From Oryzias latipes (Eukaryota; Chordata; Actinopteri; Beloniformes; Adrianichthyidae), in assembly GCF_002234675.1 (NCBI RefSeq), contig NC_019869.2, positions 13,817,015 through 13,881,014 on the forward strand: a stretch of DNA of 64,000 bases, written 5' to 3'. Made by a program: the position numbers and the translations under genes. Shown here piece by piece: positions 11,242-22,836 of this stretch; within the stretch, counting starts at the first letter, position 1, and every line of letters starts with the position of its first letter. The notes beneath the pieces are model-generated. The model saw nothing but the letters and a program-made list of their open reading frames with translations, ran no database searches and had not been told where the DNA came from.

Positions 11242-12390
11242 TCAGACATAATGTTTCTGTTCTGAGGGGCTCCTATTTGCACTTTTTTGGTTTTGCCCGT
11301 TTCGCGGAGAATGTTTCTTATAATGACATCTGTATTGACGCGGTTTCCTCATAGGCTTGATGCAGTTAGCATAGCTGGGGAGCAGGTCGCTTCCAGCCTC
11401 CGCCGGCTCCCAGTTCATTTCCACTGTCATGTCAGTGCAACTTCCACAAGGGTCACTTTGTACCTCCCCCTCCCCCTGTATGGGGAGGCTGATATGACTT
11501 CCTGTGCTGTTGGCCTGTGACGCCCCCACTGGGAGTCCAGCAGTCCTCAGTCTGGATGGTACCTGCTCAAATCGAGGTAGGAAGTCCTGGTGTTGGGCAC
11601 GGCAGCGTTTCTCCAGCCGATGCGAAATGGCCAGCACCAGCAGGTGCAGAAGCTCTATGAGGTTGAGGAGCAGGGATATGGCGGCGATCAGCTGAGTGTA
11701 GAAGGTGAAGATCGTCTTCTCTGTTGGGCGAGAGACGAAACAATCCACCGTATGGGGACACGGTGAGCGTGTGCACACAAACTTTGGCGCAATGAAAAAG
11801 CCATCGTAAAGAAACCAAAGTCCAACAATGAATCCCGCCTCCAGGAGGATTTTTAGCAGGATGCTGAATGCATAAGCTCCCAGAAGCCGGCCTTTTAGTT
11901 TAGGAGTCTCCGAACAAGCCTTTGGCTTCGGTTTTTGACATTTCTCGCCATCCCCCTCCATCTTATCTTTTCCAGACTTGCTGTTATCATTGCATTCTAC
12001 CACCGTTTTAACCGTCTTTCTCCCACTATGGCCTTTGTCTGCCTGATTTTCCTCCTTCCCCTTGTTTTTTTGGTCATTTTCCTTCACTTTTATAGCCACA
12101 TATGCAAAGTAGAAGATTGTGGGAGTGGAGACAAGGATGACCTGAAGGACGAAGTAGCGGAAGTGGGATATGGGGAAGGCTTTATCATAGCAAACAGAGG
12201 TGCATCCAGGCTGCTTGGTGTTGCAAACAAAGTCTTCTTGCTCGTCATCCCATGCAGACTCCGCAGCGGTTCCCAGCACCAACATGCGAAGTAGGAACAG
12301 TATGGTGAGCCACACACGACCAATAGCTGTCGAGTACTCTTGGCCCTCCTCCAGCAGACTCTCCAGAAAGGACCAGTCAGCTCTGGGCAT
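11242..12390 (-). CDS. gja4: connexin, GJA4 (Cx37) type, closest in character to zebrafish Cx39.4
   Basis: An intact 382-residue gap-junction channel subunit. Order: N-terminal helix MPRADWSFLESLLEEGQEYS (1-20), TM1 (~22-44), first loop with C56-x6-C63-x3-C67, TM2 (~77-100), a lysine-rich cytoplasmic loop (~101-167), TM3 (~168-192), second loop with C206-x4-C211-x5-C217 followed by the connexin signature FVSRPTEKTIF, TM4 (~228-250), and a 130-residue tail ending KHYV (human Cx37 ends similarly in YV). All six loop cysteines are present. Two extra residues between Met1 and Ala-Asp-Trp, one an arginine, are a Cx39.4 trait; that fish protein acts between pigment cells and in vessels. Six connexins make a hemichannel in the plasma membrane. 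The coding region is a single exon, as usual for connexins. Its 3' end faces smim12. Confidence 0.95.
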   Translation of the reverse strand: MPRADWSFLESLLEEGQEYSTAIGRVWLTILFLLRMLVLGTAAESAWDDEQEDFVCNTKQPGCTSVCYDKAFPISHFRYFVLQVILVSTPTIFYFAYVAIKVKENDQKNKGKEENQADKGHSGRKTVKTVVECNDNSKSGKDKMEGDGEKCQKPKPKACSETPKLKGRLLGAYAFSILLKILLEAGFIVGLWFLYDGFFIAPKFVCTRSPCPHTVDCFVSRPTEKTIFTFYTQLIAAISLLLNLIELLHLLVLAISHRLEKRCRAQHQDFLPRFEQVPSRLRTAGLPVGASQANSTGSHISLPIQGEGEVQSDPCGSCTDMTVEMNWEPAEAGSDLLPSYANCIKPMRKPRQYRCHYKKHSPRNGQNQKSANRSPSEQKHYV

Positions 12391-12420
12391 CCTCTGCTCC
12401 CTACAGGAAGAAAAAGATGA
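12391..12420 (-). other. gja4: splice acceptor and 10-nt 5' UTR before the connexin ATG
   Basis: On the minus strand, CATCTTTTTCTTCCTGTAG (pyrimidine tract plus AG, the AG at 12402-12401) is followed by GGAGCAGAGG and then the ATG. This gives a coding exon starting at 12400 behind a 5'-UTR intron, the standard connexin gene structure, and fixes the start codon choice. Confidence 0.75.
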
Positions 12421-12795
12421 AATTGATATCCATCAAACCAACCTGGGAGAAAAAAAAGAGACAAGTGCACAGGTACATTTTGGGACACACTCCGTACTTT
12501 CTGCACTACAAGGCGGACCGTCAAAAAATGGCACACAACACAGCAACACACCTATTTTTCTTTCCTGATATATTATTTGGGCCATGTTTTATTTACACCA
12601 CAAAGGCTTTTTAATGTTTTTGCAATGATAATGATTTACTTTTGTAAATGATGTAGTTTGCAGATGTAGGATGTTAAGGCCCTTTCCACTGAAGCATCCA
12701 TTTTAACCTGTTGAGACCCGAGCTAATATTTGAGCAAACCCTCCTCACATATAATTGCTGTTATTTATGAATGTTGTTTTTGCTGCCACAGATAC

Positions 12796-12843
12796 GTGAA
12801 TTTCTCCATCGTGGGATAAATAAAGTCATTATCTATCTATCTA
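12796..12843 (+). repeat. 3' tail of a short retroelement with (TATC) repeats
   Basis: The sequence GAATTTCTCCATCGTGGGAT, then AAATAAAGTCATT and TATC/CTAT repeats, is the typical 3' end of fish non-LTR elements whose tail is a short tandem repeat. Only the tail can be recognised. Confidence 0.5.
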
Positions 12844-12863
12844 ATCAAAGATCCCCAGTTGAA

Positions 12864-13065
12864 CCCTTGTGCTATCCTAGGCCCTTTAACATTGGGAGTT
12901 GGGTCATCTAGACCCACTAGACAGTGCGGTGAACCTTTTTTCTTCAATGATTTGTGATCTTCACTGGTGTCCATGGGTTACATGGAATCCTCTCCACCTT
13001 TGTCATGGGAGGGATAACATGTCAATGTAAGGATCGGGTCATCTGGACCCCTTGGGATAGCACAA
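12864..13065 (+). mobile_element. piggyBac-like MITE, copy b
   Basis: Left end CCCTTGTGCTATCCTAGG, with a body matching the family (GGGTCATCTAGACCCACTAG, CTTCAATGATTTGTGATC). The right end GGGATAGCACAA runs into an A-rich stretch, so the last bases and the target duplication are lost. Confidence 0.6.
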
Positions 13066-13411
13066 AAAAAAAATCGTATTTACGTGTTCATGAAGTCCCC
13101 TTGTGAATTTTATAGATGTGCTCCATCCTGTATTTATCTGTGGTTCTAAACATGCCCTAATAAACTTGAATAAACAGATTATAACTACAGAGAATGTCTA
13201 TCAGACTTTGTCTAAAAGTTACTTCCAAAAGATGATGGGTACAGAGATTACCAACACAGATTTAGTCACTAAAATAGTGTGGAAAATGCACAAAAGGTTA
13301 GGTTGGAAGAAAATGAGCTCCAGTAAAGTAAATAATATTATTTTTATAAATGGAATGTTCAGAAGGAACCACAATTAGCATACCTTCACACTCTTATACT
13401 CTACTATTAAG

Positions 13412-13760
13412 GAGCCACTCTGATGAAAATAATGTTTTTTTGTGTTTTTTTTATTTTGTTCTTGTGGCAATTTTTTGGATGACAGCGGACAAATATAAAA
13501 AAAATTTAACTTAAAAATGCATTTCTGAGTATTTCATTTCCTCAAATAGCTGTGAATCCGGAGCAGATGAAAAAATGCAGTTTGAAAAAGATTGTATTTG
13601 TGACATAGAAAATACACTTGGCGGGCCACAAGCTCCCTGCTCTGCTCTGCAACAAGGAGGGGAAGTGGGGCGGGCTTACGTCATGCCAATAGTCCTGCCC
13701 ATACCTCGGAGGTGAATTTTTGATGGACGCCCACCGTTCTGCAGAAACACTGGCATTTCG
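13412..13760 (-). repeat. copy C (inverted, internally deleted) of the P2X7-like TIR repeat
   Basis: Read on the minus strand this follows copy B: CAAAAATTCACCTC, GGTATGGGC-GGACT, AGGGAGCTTGTGGC, then the TTCTTGTGGC-type block in complement and the terminal CACTCTGATGAAAA. The stretch that encodes the FDPD leader in copies A and B is missing. The outer end GCCACTCTGATGAAAA gives one terminal repeat of the family. Confidence 0.5.
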
Positions 13761-14660
13761 CAAAGTCTGGATGCACCTCAGTGGCTAAATTTGATACCTG
13801 TGTCAAATTTCCTGCTAGTACATTTTTATGGTTTACAGTGTTCCTTTGATTATCGCAGAGATTAGGCTCTAAAAATAACCAGTGATATATGAAATCCACA
13901 AAGTACAATTGTAGATGTTTTAAGGCTGTAAAACCTCTCAAAGTCAAACCTTTAAAGTAAAATAAGTCTAATATTATGAAAACAAAGAGCTGCTCCCGAT
14001 CAAAGATTTATGTAAATGCAGCAAACTGAATGTGTTCTGCACAGAGGATTGATTGACAATGTCAACAGCCAATCAGGACCGAGAACACAATGCGGTGTTA
14101 AAAGAGACAAGGAAACACAAAAAATATGCAAAATTGCTCAGATAAATATCAGTGGATAAGCAAGACTGCAAAAGTTGAACCGTGATAAAACAAGGTACCA
14201 TTGAATGTACAACATTTTACTTAAACAGTATTATATCATTGTCCGGGTGAATACTGTATTATGATTGGCTGCTGGGTGTGGATTAAAAAGTTATAATGCA
14301 CACCTCTAAAAGAAGTTCAGATCTTATAGCTGAAATGTTCTATATCACTGCGATGGCTTCTTTAAACTTTTTGCTTCATCATCTGGACGAAAACAAGTTG
14401 TAAGATGTGAAATTTCTCTGAACTGGTGCTTTATTTAACCCACTGTGATGATCAGCATAGATATATCGCTTTCCTTTGCCGCTGCAGTTGAGGTTGGTGC
14501 CAGCTCAGCCATTAACATGATAACGCGACGCCGTCCACTTTTTGTATAAATGCGATTTAAACAAAAAAAAAACAAGAATAGAGTCCTAAAAGTTGATCAA
14601 ATATGTATTTCTTTTGTAAGTGACCATGGTATAAGGACGATAATGCCCTTCAACCTTTCA

Positions 14661-14762
14661 GTCCATTATCAGAAATTAATGGACTTCACGAAAGCAACCA
14701 TCCTTCACTTCTCGTTGGACGGTTCAGGCTTCTGTATCATTTGTTGATTTCTGATAATGGAC
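14661..14762. repeat. perfect 16-bp inverted repeat with 70-bp loop
   Basis: GTCCATTATCAGAAAT at 14661-14676 and its exact complement ATTTCTGATAATGGAC at 14747-14762. It could be the end of an unrecognised element or a fold-back. No associated gene. Confidence 0.6.
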
Positions 14763-17382
14763 ACTTGGTCAGGCATTGACCCTTACATAGCACTCGAAAT
14801 GGAGTGTGGCTTCTTTTCAAGTGAGCATCAAATCCTCAGCTCTACAACAATCTTCCAACAACTCCCAGGATCACCTGTCCTCATATTTAGCCTTTAAGTC
14901 AGGCTTCAGTGAGGTCACTTCCAGACAAGACGGTGACGACGGCGATTCAGCGAAACGAAAGTCAGCCCAATTCAGACTAAAAGTTGGTGTTGTCCGCCTG
15001 TTGTACATCTTTACGGACAACAATGGAGCGTGCTGATGGCAAGAAAAGAATCACTCTGTGGGAACAGTTCTTTTGGGACAGGCTGACCATGGTCCAAAGG
15101 CAGAAAGGCAATCCTTTCCCAGAAAGCTTTGCAGAGAAATCATTGTCTGAATCATTTATCTTTACTTAATTTTACATCAACAACCCAATAATATCAGTTT
15201 TGGGGCAAACTGGAATATATTAAAGTTCTAATCAACACAGGAATTCTTAAAAGAACTGCAATTTGGCAAGTTGTTCTTGATTTTTAGTTAGCGTGACTAA
15301 AACCCATGTTGCACACTTCCCAAAACAAATAAAGTTTTACAAGCTCATTTCAGACAGAAGGAGAACTGTTCAAACCAAAGCTATTAGGCAGAGGAGGTAA
15401 AATCTCCTTTTACATCTCTAAACTAAACAGCATTTTTGTGGTTGTTGTGCGAGCCTTGAACAGTTGTTTCCTTTGTACTGCACAACAGGCTGGCCCAGTG
15501 CACCACTTCACACCCAAGAGTCAAAGTTTTCTTTCCATTGAAAGCCTCTTTAAGGGTTTTCTAAACCACAACGTTAATATGCCTTTTTTTTTTTTTTTTT
15601 TACAAATGAGTGTTTTTCCTTTTTTCCTTCATCTTTCTCCCAAAAAATAGTTGTTGTTTTTTTTCTTATAGTTCTTCCATGAGCTCATGGCGTAGTTAGG
15701 GTGGGCTCCAACTCTGCATCATAAAGATATCAGAAGAAATGCCTCCATGCACAGAAGCAGAGCAAGAACACATGTTATTATAGTTAGCATTAGAAGAGAA
15801 CAGAAATAACGAGTGTTGATGGCAAAAGAGGCCTTTTTTGACTATCAGGAGATGCTGGTGTTGACCCAGACGTGCAGTAGACTGGGCTTAATGGCAGGAA
15901 CATAAAGATTTTTAAACATTTAAGGTGAGACGTGGTAAAAACAAGGGAGAAATTAGAAGTGTGACACAGTAGATGACCAGATAATCACCAAAATCATGGA
16001 TTGATATGTGAAAACCCCATCTGTGAAAACAGAGCATGACAAAAACCAAGAAAACAGAGTGGAAAAAAGGAGGCAAAGACTTTTACAGCAAAGCGCCACA
16101 TCCTTTCAAGCTAACAATCATTCAGCTGATTTCATGTGATAACCTTTTTTTTTTTTGGATTAAAGGAAAACAGGCGCTGGAAGTCATCAATAATGCACAA
16201 CAAAGCAAACAGTTGGAGGTTTCACAGCCACAAACAAACATCCTGTGTGTAGAGTTTGCCGTTTTCGCTGACACTTATTTATTTGTTTATTCTTCTGCTG
16301 TTTTTTTTTTTTTCCTGTGATTTTTCCTCCTCAGAGGAAAAAGCTCCTCTTCAGCAGCTTCTCTGACAGGATGAGACAGACAATAGACTGTCAGCGAAGG
16401 ATGTGATAACAATGACGGAGCTGCATTGATCCTCTTTGGGGAACTACTGCTGTGTCTTTAAAGTATGCCACAAAACCTCAAACGCCGCAAAAGCAGATGA
16501 AAAAGTGAAGTCCAAGCAGCTTCAATTGTTCAGACCCTAAACAAAAGTAAGTTTTGACAATTTTACTTCCGTTTTGTGAATTTAAACATACACATTTTTA
16601 GGTAAAACTTACTCAAGTCTAAAGAGAAAAACAAATAATGAAAAAATTAAAATATATACATTTAATAGCTAAAGAAAACTGAGTTTTGAGTTAAATATAC
16701 CCAATCTGACCTTTCTCAGCCTTGAAGCGGCTTTTTCCTTCACCCGGTTCCCTCAGAGTCTCTCCTCTCCCCGGCTGCGGACACACTGCAGCTTTGCCGG
16801 CCTGCTTTCCTTAAAAAGATCCAGAGTAATCGGAAAAAGTGGGGAGAACTTTCCCATGGCTGCTCCTAACCGGCCCTCCCTCAGGAACTTGCTCCAGGAA
16901 ACGTGACGGATGAACTCAGAGTGGCTCTGCATGCGCGGACATTAGGCCTCTAATTTGGTTGGAAAGAAACTTTAATTGCATGGGAATGCTGCTCGCCTCC
17001 GGCTGTTTAAAAGTTACAGGCGTTAGGGAAAGAGAAGGAGGTGGAAAATTATGCAAAGATAAAAAAGAAAAAGGTAGTCCTGTTTAAGCTGCTCATTTTT
17101 GTGAACAATTAAGCTTTTATAAATTCTAAGGAAACTTTTTTACACAGAAATGCAATGCAAATTGTCTTTGTTACCATTTAAAAGTATATTTAATGTCTGC
17201 AAGCTGCAAAATTTCACTTTATCTGAAGATGTTATCTTCCTTTATGCCACAGGGTGGCGCCAGTCCCCTGTTTTCAACCCACCAGCTGAATCAGCAAGTT
17301 GTAAACTTTAAGTTTATTTTATTAAGTATACTAATACTTAATAACTAATAATTTTTGCTAATATAAAGCTCATATAACATTC
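14763..17382. other. no gene seen; moderately CpG-containing stretch near 16.73-17.0 kb
   Basis: There is no coding exon I can support. The 16.73-17.0 kb part is richer in CG than its surroundings and might be a promoter (see findings). Elsewhere there are poly-T tracts near 15586-15602 and 16302-16313. Confidence 0.4.
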
Positions 17383-17758
17383 AAAAAAGCTTAGTCTAAT
17401 TAAATTGAAAACATTAGTCTTGCCAAAAAAGATGTGAGGTTTGGCTATACCATCCTAAAATTTTACTATTGGGCAGTTCAGTTGACAGCGATCGTGACCT
17501 GGATTAGAGAGGACGAGGAAGTAAAATGTATTAAAGTGGAACAAGGTGAAACTAAAGGGGTGCAGCTGTCTACTCTTCCATTTACTGACCTAAAATCTGT
17601 CAACAAAATCAGAATCAGAAACAATTGGATCAAACATACTTGTAAGACTTGGACAGTATTTAAAAAAATGTTACTTGATACAGGGTCAATTTCCAGAGCA
17701 ATGCCTATTGTTGGTAATATAGATTTCCGCCTTCAACGTGGGATCCCACCTTTGATAA

Positions 17759-17937
17759 CCCTTGTGCTACCTTAGATGACCCCACCCTCACATTGACGTG
17801 TTCTCCCTACCATGACAAAGGTGGATAAAGGTGGAAAGATGTCATGTAATCCATGGACACCAGTGAGCTTCACAAATCATTGAAGAAAAAAGGTTCAGCG
17901 CACTGTCTAGTGGGTCTAGATGACCCAACTCCCAATA
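17759..17937 (-). mobile_element. piggyBac-like MITE, copy c (truncated), inside the LINE
   Basis: The left end CCCTTGTGCTACC follows GATAA; the body matches copy a closely. The element stops at CCCAATATAAG, losing the right terminus together with some LINE sequence. It inserted after the LINE. Confidence 0.65.
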
Positions 17938-18298
17938 TAAGTCCTTTTCACAGCTTCAAGGACAATTTGGTCTTCTGCCGAATGATTTTTTATTAATATC
18001 CACAAATCAGGCATTACATCATGAAGCACAAAGAGCGAGACAGAATCAATAAAACACCAAACTGCATGGAACAATATTTTACTACAATCGCAGAAAAAAA
18101 CCTTCCAACGCATAAAGATGTTTCCAACTTGTATAAGAGACTCTCAACTGCCACCAGACAGAATACATATAATATCAAAGAAAATGGGGATTGGAATTTA
18201 ACTGCATAATAGAAGATGAACAATGGGATACATTGTGTGAGGACAGCCATATAGGAATTAATAGCCAACTATGAAAAGAGTTTGACTGGAAAATCAAA

Positions 18299-18745
18299 AT
18301 GAGTTTTTTTCATACACCCCTGTTGATCTCTAATTTTGCCAGGGGCTCATCCACAGCCTTATGCTGGAGGCAATGTGGAAAAATTGGTGATCATACACAT
18401 ATTTTCTTTGACTGCCCAGTTATCTGTGAATTTTGGAAAGATATTAAGAAGGAGATTGAAACTATTGTAAAACATGACATTCTTTTAAGTACTCTGTCGT
18501 ATCTGCTTGGTGTATTTCCCAAAAACTTTGATGCTGATCAAATATATATAATGCGCATTTTACTACTGGTCGGAAAAAAAACCATAACAGGAAATTGGAC
18601 AAATGTAAAATCACCTTCTGTAACTGAATGGAAACAAAGGATCAAACACGTTTATTTGATGGAAAAAATGACAGCATTGCTACAACTAAAATTAGATGTC
18701 TTTGAACGTCGATGGGACGCGGTTAAATTTTATTTGTGGTTGTGA
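18299..18745 (+). pseudogene. C-terminal end of LINE ORF2
   Basis: A 148-codon stretch ending at a TGA, with the cysteine motif C-x3-C-x7-H-x4-C (CWRQCG, HTHIFFDC) and the tryptophan-rich end RRWDAVKFYLWL of L1-clade ORF2 proteins. Upstream frames are broken by stops and shifts, so it is non-functional. Confidence 0.75.
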
Positions 18746-19318
18746 CTGTTCTTTGTACCTTTGATTGTGGTTGTATGAATATACGTTTAACTGAACTGCT
18801 TGTCACATCTTGCACCAATGCATTTTTTTCTTTTACCTGCTTTACACTATATTAAATGTGGACTTATGGTCAAACTTGTTTCAGGGAATTGTTATGTTCG
18901 TTTTGTGTTGTGATGAGAAAAAAATAAAGTTCAAAAGAAAAAAAAAGCTTAGTCTGGTTATTCCAGATTCAAAGAATATATAAACATTATAATGCATAGA
19001 GACAGATGGTTTTAAAGAATGGGAAGTGCCGCACATGCTCAGTAGAGTCTCTCTGGAAGTGCTTAATTACGTGCAGAGAAGACATCAAATGTCGACCAGT
19101 GTGTCGACATGGAGAAACGACATGATGTGACAACAAGAGAAGCAACAGATGAGACATAGATCAAAGATCTACAAAAGACATCACTTTTTTTTGGCACAAA
19201 TGGAACTTCTGCCTCCCTGCTTGACACTCAGCATCAAGGGGTTTGGATTGGAGGTTTAAACCACTGTTCCCCCAGGGGATGGTCAAATGCAGAGAAAAAA
19301 TTGCACACACCCATAGGC

Positions 19319-19933
19319 ACCGTATTTTCCAGACTATAAGTCGCTGCGGATTATAAGTCGCACCAGCCCAAAAATGCATTATAAAGTAGAAAAAAAAGCA
19401 GATAAGTCGCACTGGACTATAAGTCGCATTTTGACGGGAAATTTATTTGACAAAATCTGAGACCAAGATATAATGACTTGCACAAACTCACATGACACAA
19501 TCATAGCAGACTGTTTATCTCATAATTTCACAGTAATTATTTCTCATACTTATTTATTTATTGCCTTTCATGAAGCATCATTGGCCAGCTAATACTCTGT
19601 TTTCATCCTGTATTTGTAGAAACAGTTGTCATTTTTATTGCATTTCTGAATCTATGAAATCATTGGAAAATAGAATATTATGTTTTTAGCCTTCAAGATC
19701 TTACTGTAAAAAAAGGTTTGCTGATTCTCTGAGTCACTTGACATACTCTTAACACTTAACATACCTCATACATCAAATTGACCCAGGAACATCATCTCTG
19801 TTCCTGAAAATAACAGGAGGGTTAACAATGTATTCATTTCAATTTATTTCTAATATAAGTCGCTGCGGAGTATAAGTCGCACCCCTTGCCAAACTATGAA
19901 AAAAAGGGCGACTTATAGTCCGGAAAATACGGT
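19319..19933. mobile_element. 615-bp MITE with ACCGTATTTTCC terminal inverted repeats
   Basis: Left end ACCGTATTTTCCAGACTATA and right end, on the other strand, ACCGTATTTTCCGGACTATA, followed on both sides by AGTCGC repeats. Near the right end the block AAGTCGCTGCGGAGTATAAG repeats the left end in direct orientation. It has no coding content. This is a widespread vertebrate MITE type. Confidence 0.8.
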
Positions 19934-20109
19934 ATTTGACAACTAATGGGACTTTAAATGAGGTTTGTGAATGGAAGGTATTTTAAAAAGTAAACAAATT
20001 TAACAAGAATGTAGTGTAAACAGTATAATCATTTATTGAAACATGATCTTTTACTTTTTGACCAAAAATATCTTCAAATAATTGTTGACTCCTGAAACAC
20101 AATAATGTG

Positions 20110-20538
20110 TTTCCTGACTTTTCAGTTTTTTCAGATGCAGAAACATGGAGATGCAGTGACTGAGGCTGTCATAATACAAATGAATGGTGTCAATCCAAAA
20201 GAGTTCCATTTAAGTTTCATCTGATCACTTGACATTTTCCCAATCCTCCACTGGATCATCCAGTTTCTGGAGAACTTAAGACGAGCGTGGGTGCTGGTTT
20301 AAGCAGGGGGATCTTTGGACAGCTGGAGAGTTGGAATCCATGTCTCCACCATTTGTACTCCACCAGGTGAGAATTTTCATGAATGGAGGGAGGTTGTCAA
20401 TGTTTTTATATTTCTTCCATTTGCTCCTAAAGTTTATCTCTTTTCTTTAAGCTGCTTGTTTGTTGTAGATTGGTCCATTCTAGTCTGGTTCAGGTGTACA
20501 ATCTTGTCCCTGGTGTCCTTTGACAACTCTTTGGTCAT
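20110..20538 (-). pseudogene. decayed Tc1/mariner transposase
   Basis: From an ATG at 20538 on the minus strand the frame reads MTKELSKDTRDKIVHLNQT, the start of a common fish Tc1-type transposase (paired-like DNA-binding domain). Further on a piece reads LDDPVEDWENVK, a stop, then SDET, matching the region around the first catalytic aspartate. Most of the middle is deleted and stops are frequent. Dead copy. Confidence 0.65.
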
Positions 20539-20821
20539 GGCGAAGAGCTGCAGTCTGACTGTTTTAGGATGAAGAAGTAATAGGTCTGTGAGGGACATAA
20601 TCTTTGCCTTTTTGTTGGAGCTGAATACTAATTTTCTGCTCCATTATAGAAATGAATTCCTTAGAAATCAAACAATAGGTTCTCCTGGATTTTTTGATCT
20701 CATCACATTTTTTTAAGTGGGTAGCAGAACCAGTGACTAAAATAGACTTTTTTTGCACTATGATCGATATCATTAAGATCCACATATCCTTTCTGTCTAT
20801 ATTATGAAATTCAAAAACCAC

Positions 20822-22688
20822 TAGAAAACAAGAAGTTTTACCAGGTCACTGTGATTGATTTCTTTTGCTCCATGACAACACCAATTTTGGGGCAGTTTTT
20901 CTCCTCATTACACTCAGATGACAGATCAGAACGGCTCTTTGCCAGGCTAGCTGCTTGTTGGCTGGCCGCCAGTCGCCACAATCTGATGTCACACCCAGTA
21001 AATGTGCAGTTTGGACTGAAGTCATGTCTCCCCCGGTTGTGTCATTATCATGTGTCAGGATGCAAAGCAAAAGAGCCGGCCAGGTCAGCGTACAGGCCTG
21101 ATGCACAGCGCCACTCTCAAATGCTGGGTAAATTGAAAGTGAATCATCCTGACGGATCGGCGTCTTGCTCTTTTCTTTGCTCATTACGTCTGCAGATGAA
21201 TGGCTAAGAGGGAGGGGAGGACAGCGGACAGAAACTAATGGAACTGCTTCTATCCAGGAGATGTGTTACGCCTTCCTGTGTTCTGTAGGTGGGAAGCAAG
21301 ATAGAGAGGCCCCCACCATCCCTAACTTTGCCCGCTTCAATCAATTTCTCTCTGTTGGGCACATTTTATTATTCTCCTTTGTATTTCATGACAGATTTGG
21401 CCCTGAGTGTGCATCTGCGAACTCAATAACGTGGGCATGAATGCGGATTTGCAATGCTTTTCTGCTAGATGAGCCACAACATCAAACCGTGAGATTGCAG
21501 ATCAGAGATGTGTGGAGGATTTTTGTCTGTTTGTGGGAAACCCAGCTGAGGAAAAAAGGAAAACCTGAACAGGTGTGTCCTCAAAGTCAAACCAATAAAC
21601 ACATGATCTGCTTACTTGATAGATTTTAGTTGCCTGAGAAAACAGGCAGTCCTGGCAGGCTACAAATTTTTTCCATGTTGTTGTTTTTTTTTTTTTTTTT
21701 TAACATTAATAAGTAATGGAAAGAGTGTTAAATCACCCCAGCTACACTAAATGATGAAGTGCTGCATCCCTCTGCCGCATTTTCTCTGCACATTTAAACA
21801 GGATCTTGCTCGGAGAAGCTGGAAAAATGAATAATCTCAAAATATATTTTTTTTAGCCACACCAACTGCTGGATAATCACTCATTATCTCGTCTGAAAAT
21901 GCTATGCAATCCAGCAGAATGTCACAGCATTTATTAATTCAGCTGTCGTCTCCTGAGGATTTACTCTGGCAGAATGTCTGGCCTCCTGCTGTGGATCACC
22001 CACTCTTTGTTTTTCTATTCATAACTCATGTCCATCTAAACATTTAAACGTCCAATTAGCACATAACCAAAAAAGTCACCAAACAAAAAGTTTGCATTCA
22101 TGTCAAGTTTTCCATAAAATTTGGAAAATCTGTAAAGAAAATCTTTACTTTTAATCTTTTCTCATGCCTTATTATGATGAAACTTTGTTATTACCACAAT
22201 GGGAAATGGTCACAGCAGCAAAAAATAGGAAACAAGTACAAAGAAAAGGCAAAAATAGTGAGATTTTAAAACTATTTTACAAAAATGAATATTCCTGTGT
22301 GACTTTGCTCTGCTCTATTTTAAAACAGTTAATCACACTGCAAAAGGAGGTAGTCTATAACTAGGAAAAGAATTCTATATTAAGAAGAAAATCAGTAGAA
22401 AGTAGTAAAAACTATTATTTGTGCAGCAAGTCATTTTTACTTACAAAAAATGTTATAAAAATCTTATCTTAACAAATCTTATAACAAAATCCCAAAACAA
22501 GGAGTTCCATACAAACATTAAAAGAGGGGAAAAAAGTTTAAAAAGCTGTTAAAATTACTTTAAACTGAATGTTAAACAGCCCAATAATAATATGTCTTTT
22601 TGGTTTGCTAATTCTAAACAAATGGTTTGTATTGATCATTTTTTTGTTCAAAATTGATGATTTCGTAACCATCTCAACAAAGTTACCA
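20822..22688. other. no gene seen
   Basis: The 20.85-21.65 kb part has several medium-length frames on both strands but no recognisable domain or splice structure. The rest is AT-rich, with poly-T near 21680-21699. Confidence 0.4.
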
Positions 22689-22692
22689 TTAA

Positions 22693-22836
22693 CCCTTGTG
22701 CTATCCTATGACCCCACCCTTACTTCGACGTGTTATTCCTACCATGACAAAGGTGGATAAAGGTGGAGAAGATTTCATGTAATCCATGGACCCCAGTAAA
22801 GATCACAAATCATTGAAGAAAAAAGGTTCAGCGACT
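22693..22836 (-). mobile_element. piggyBac-like MITE, copy d (truncated)
   Basis: TTAA at 22689-22692 precedes CCCTTGTGCTATCCTA. The body matches the family up to AAAAAAGGTTCAGCG, then stops; the right third is missing. Confidence 0.65.

Larger units (their letters stand above)
17398..18940 (+). mobile_element. 5'-truncated L1/Tx1-type LINE with 15-bp target duplication
   Basis: AAAAAAGCTTAGTCT occurs at 17383-17397 and again at 18941-18955, right after an A-rich tail (AATAAAGTTCAAAAGAAA), which is a textbook LINE insertion. The inside encodes ORF2 C-terminal parts: a piece around 17434-17755, then, after a nested MITE and a deletion, 18299-18745 with CWRQCG...HTHIFFDCPVICEFW. That is the Cys/His motif plus conserved FW near the end of L1-type ORF2. 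Most of ORF2, including the reverse transcriptase core, is absent. Confidence 0.8.

Noticed and set aside
11504..12568. Several 60-150 codon frames on both strands over the connexin
   Set aside because: They overlap the intact connexin in other frames and have no independent support.
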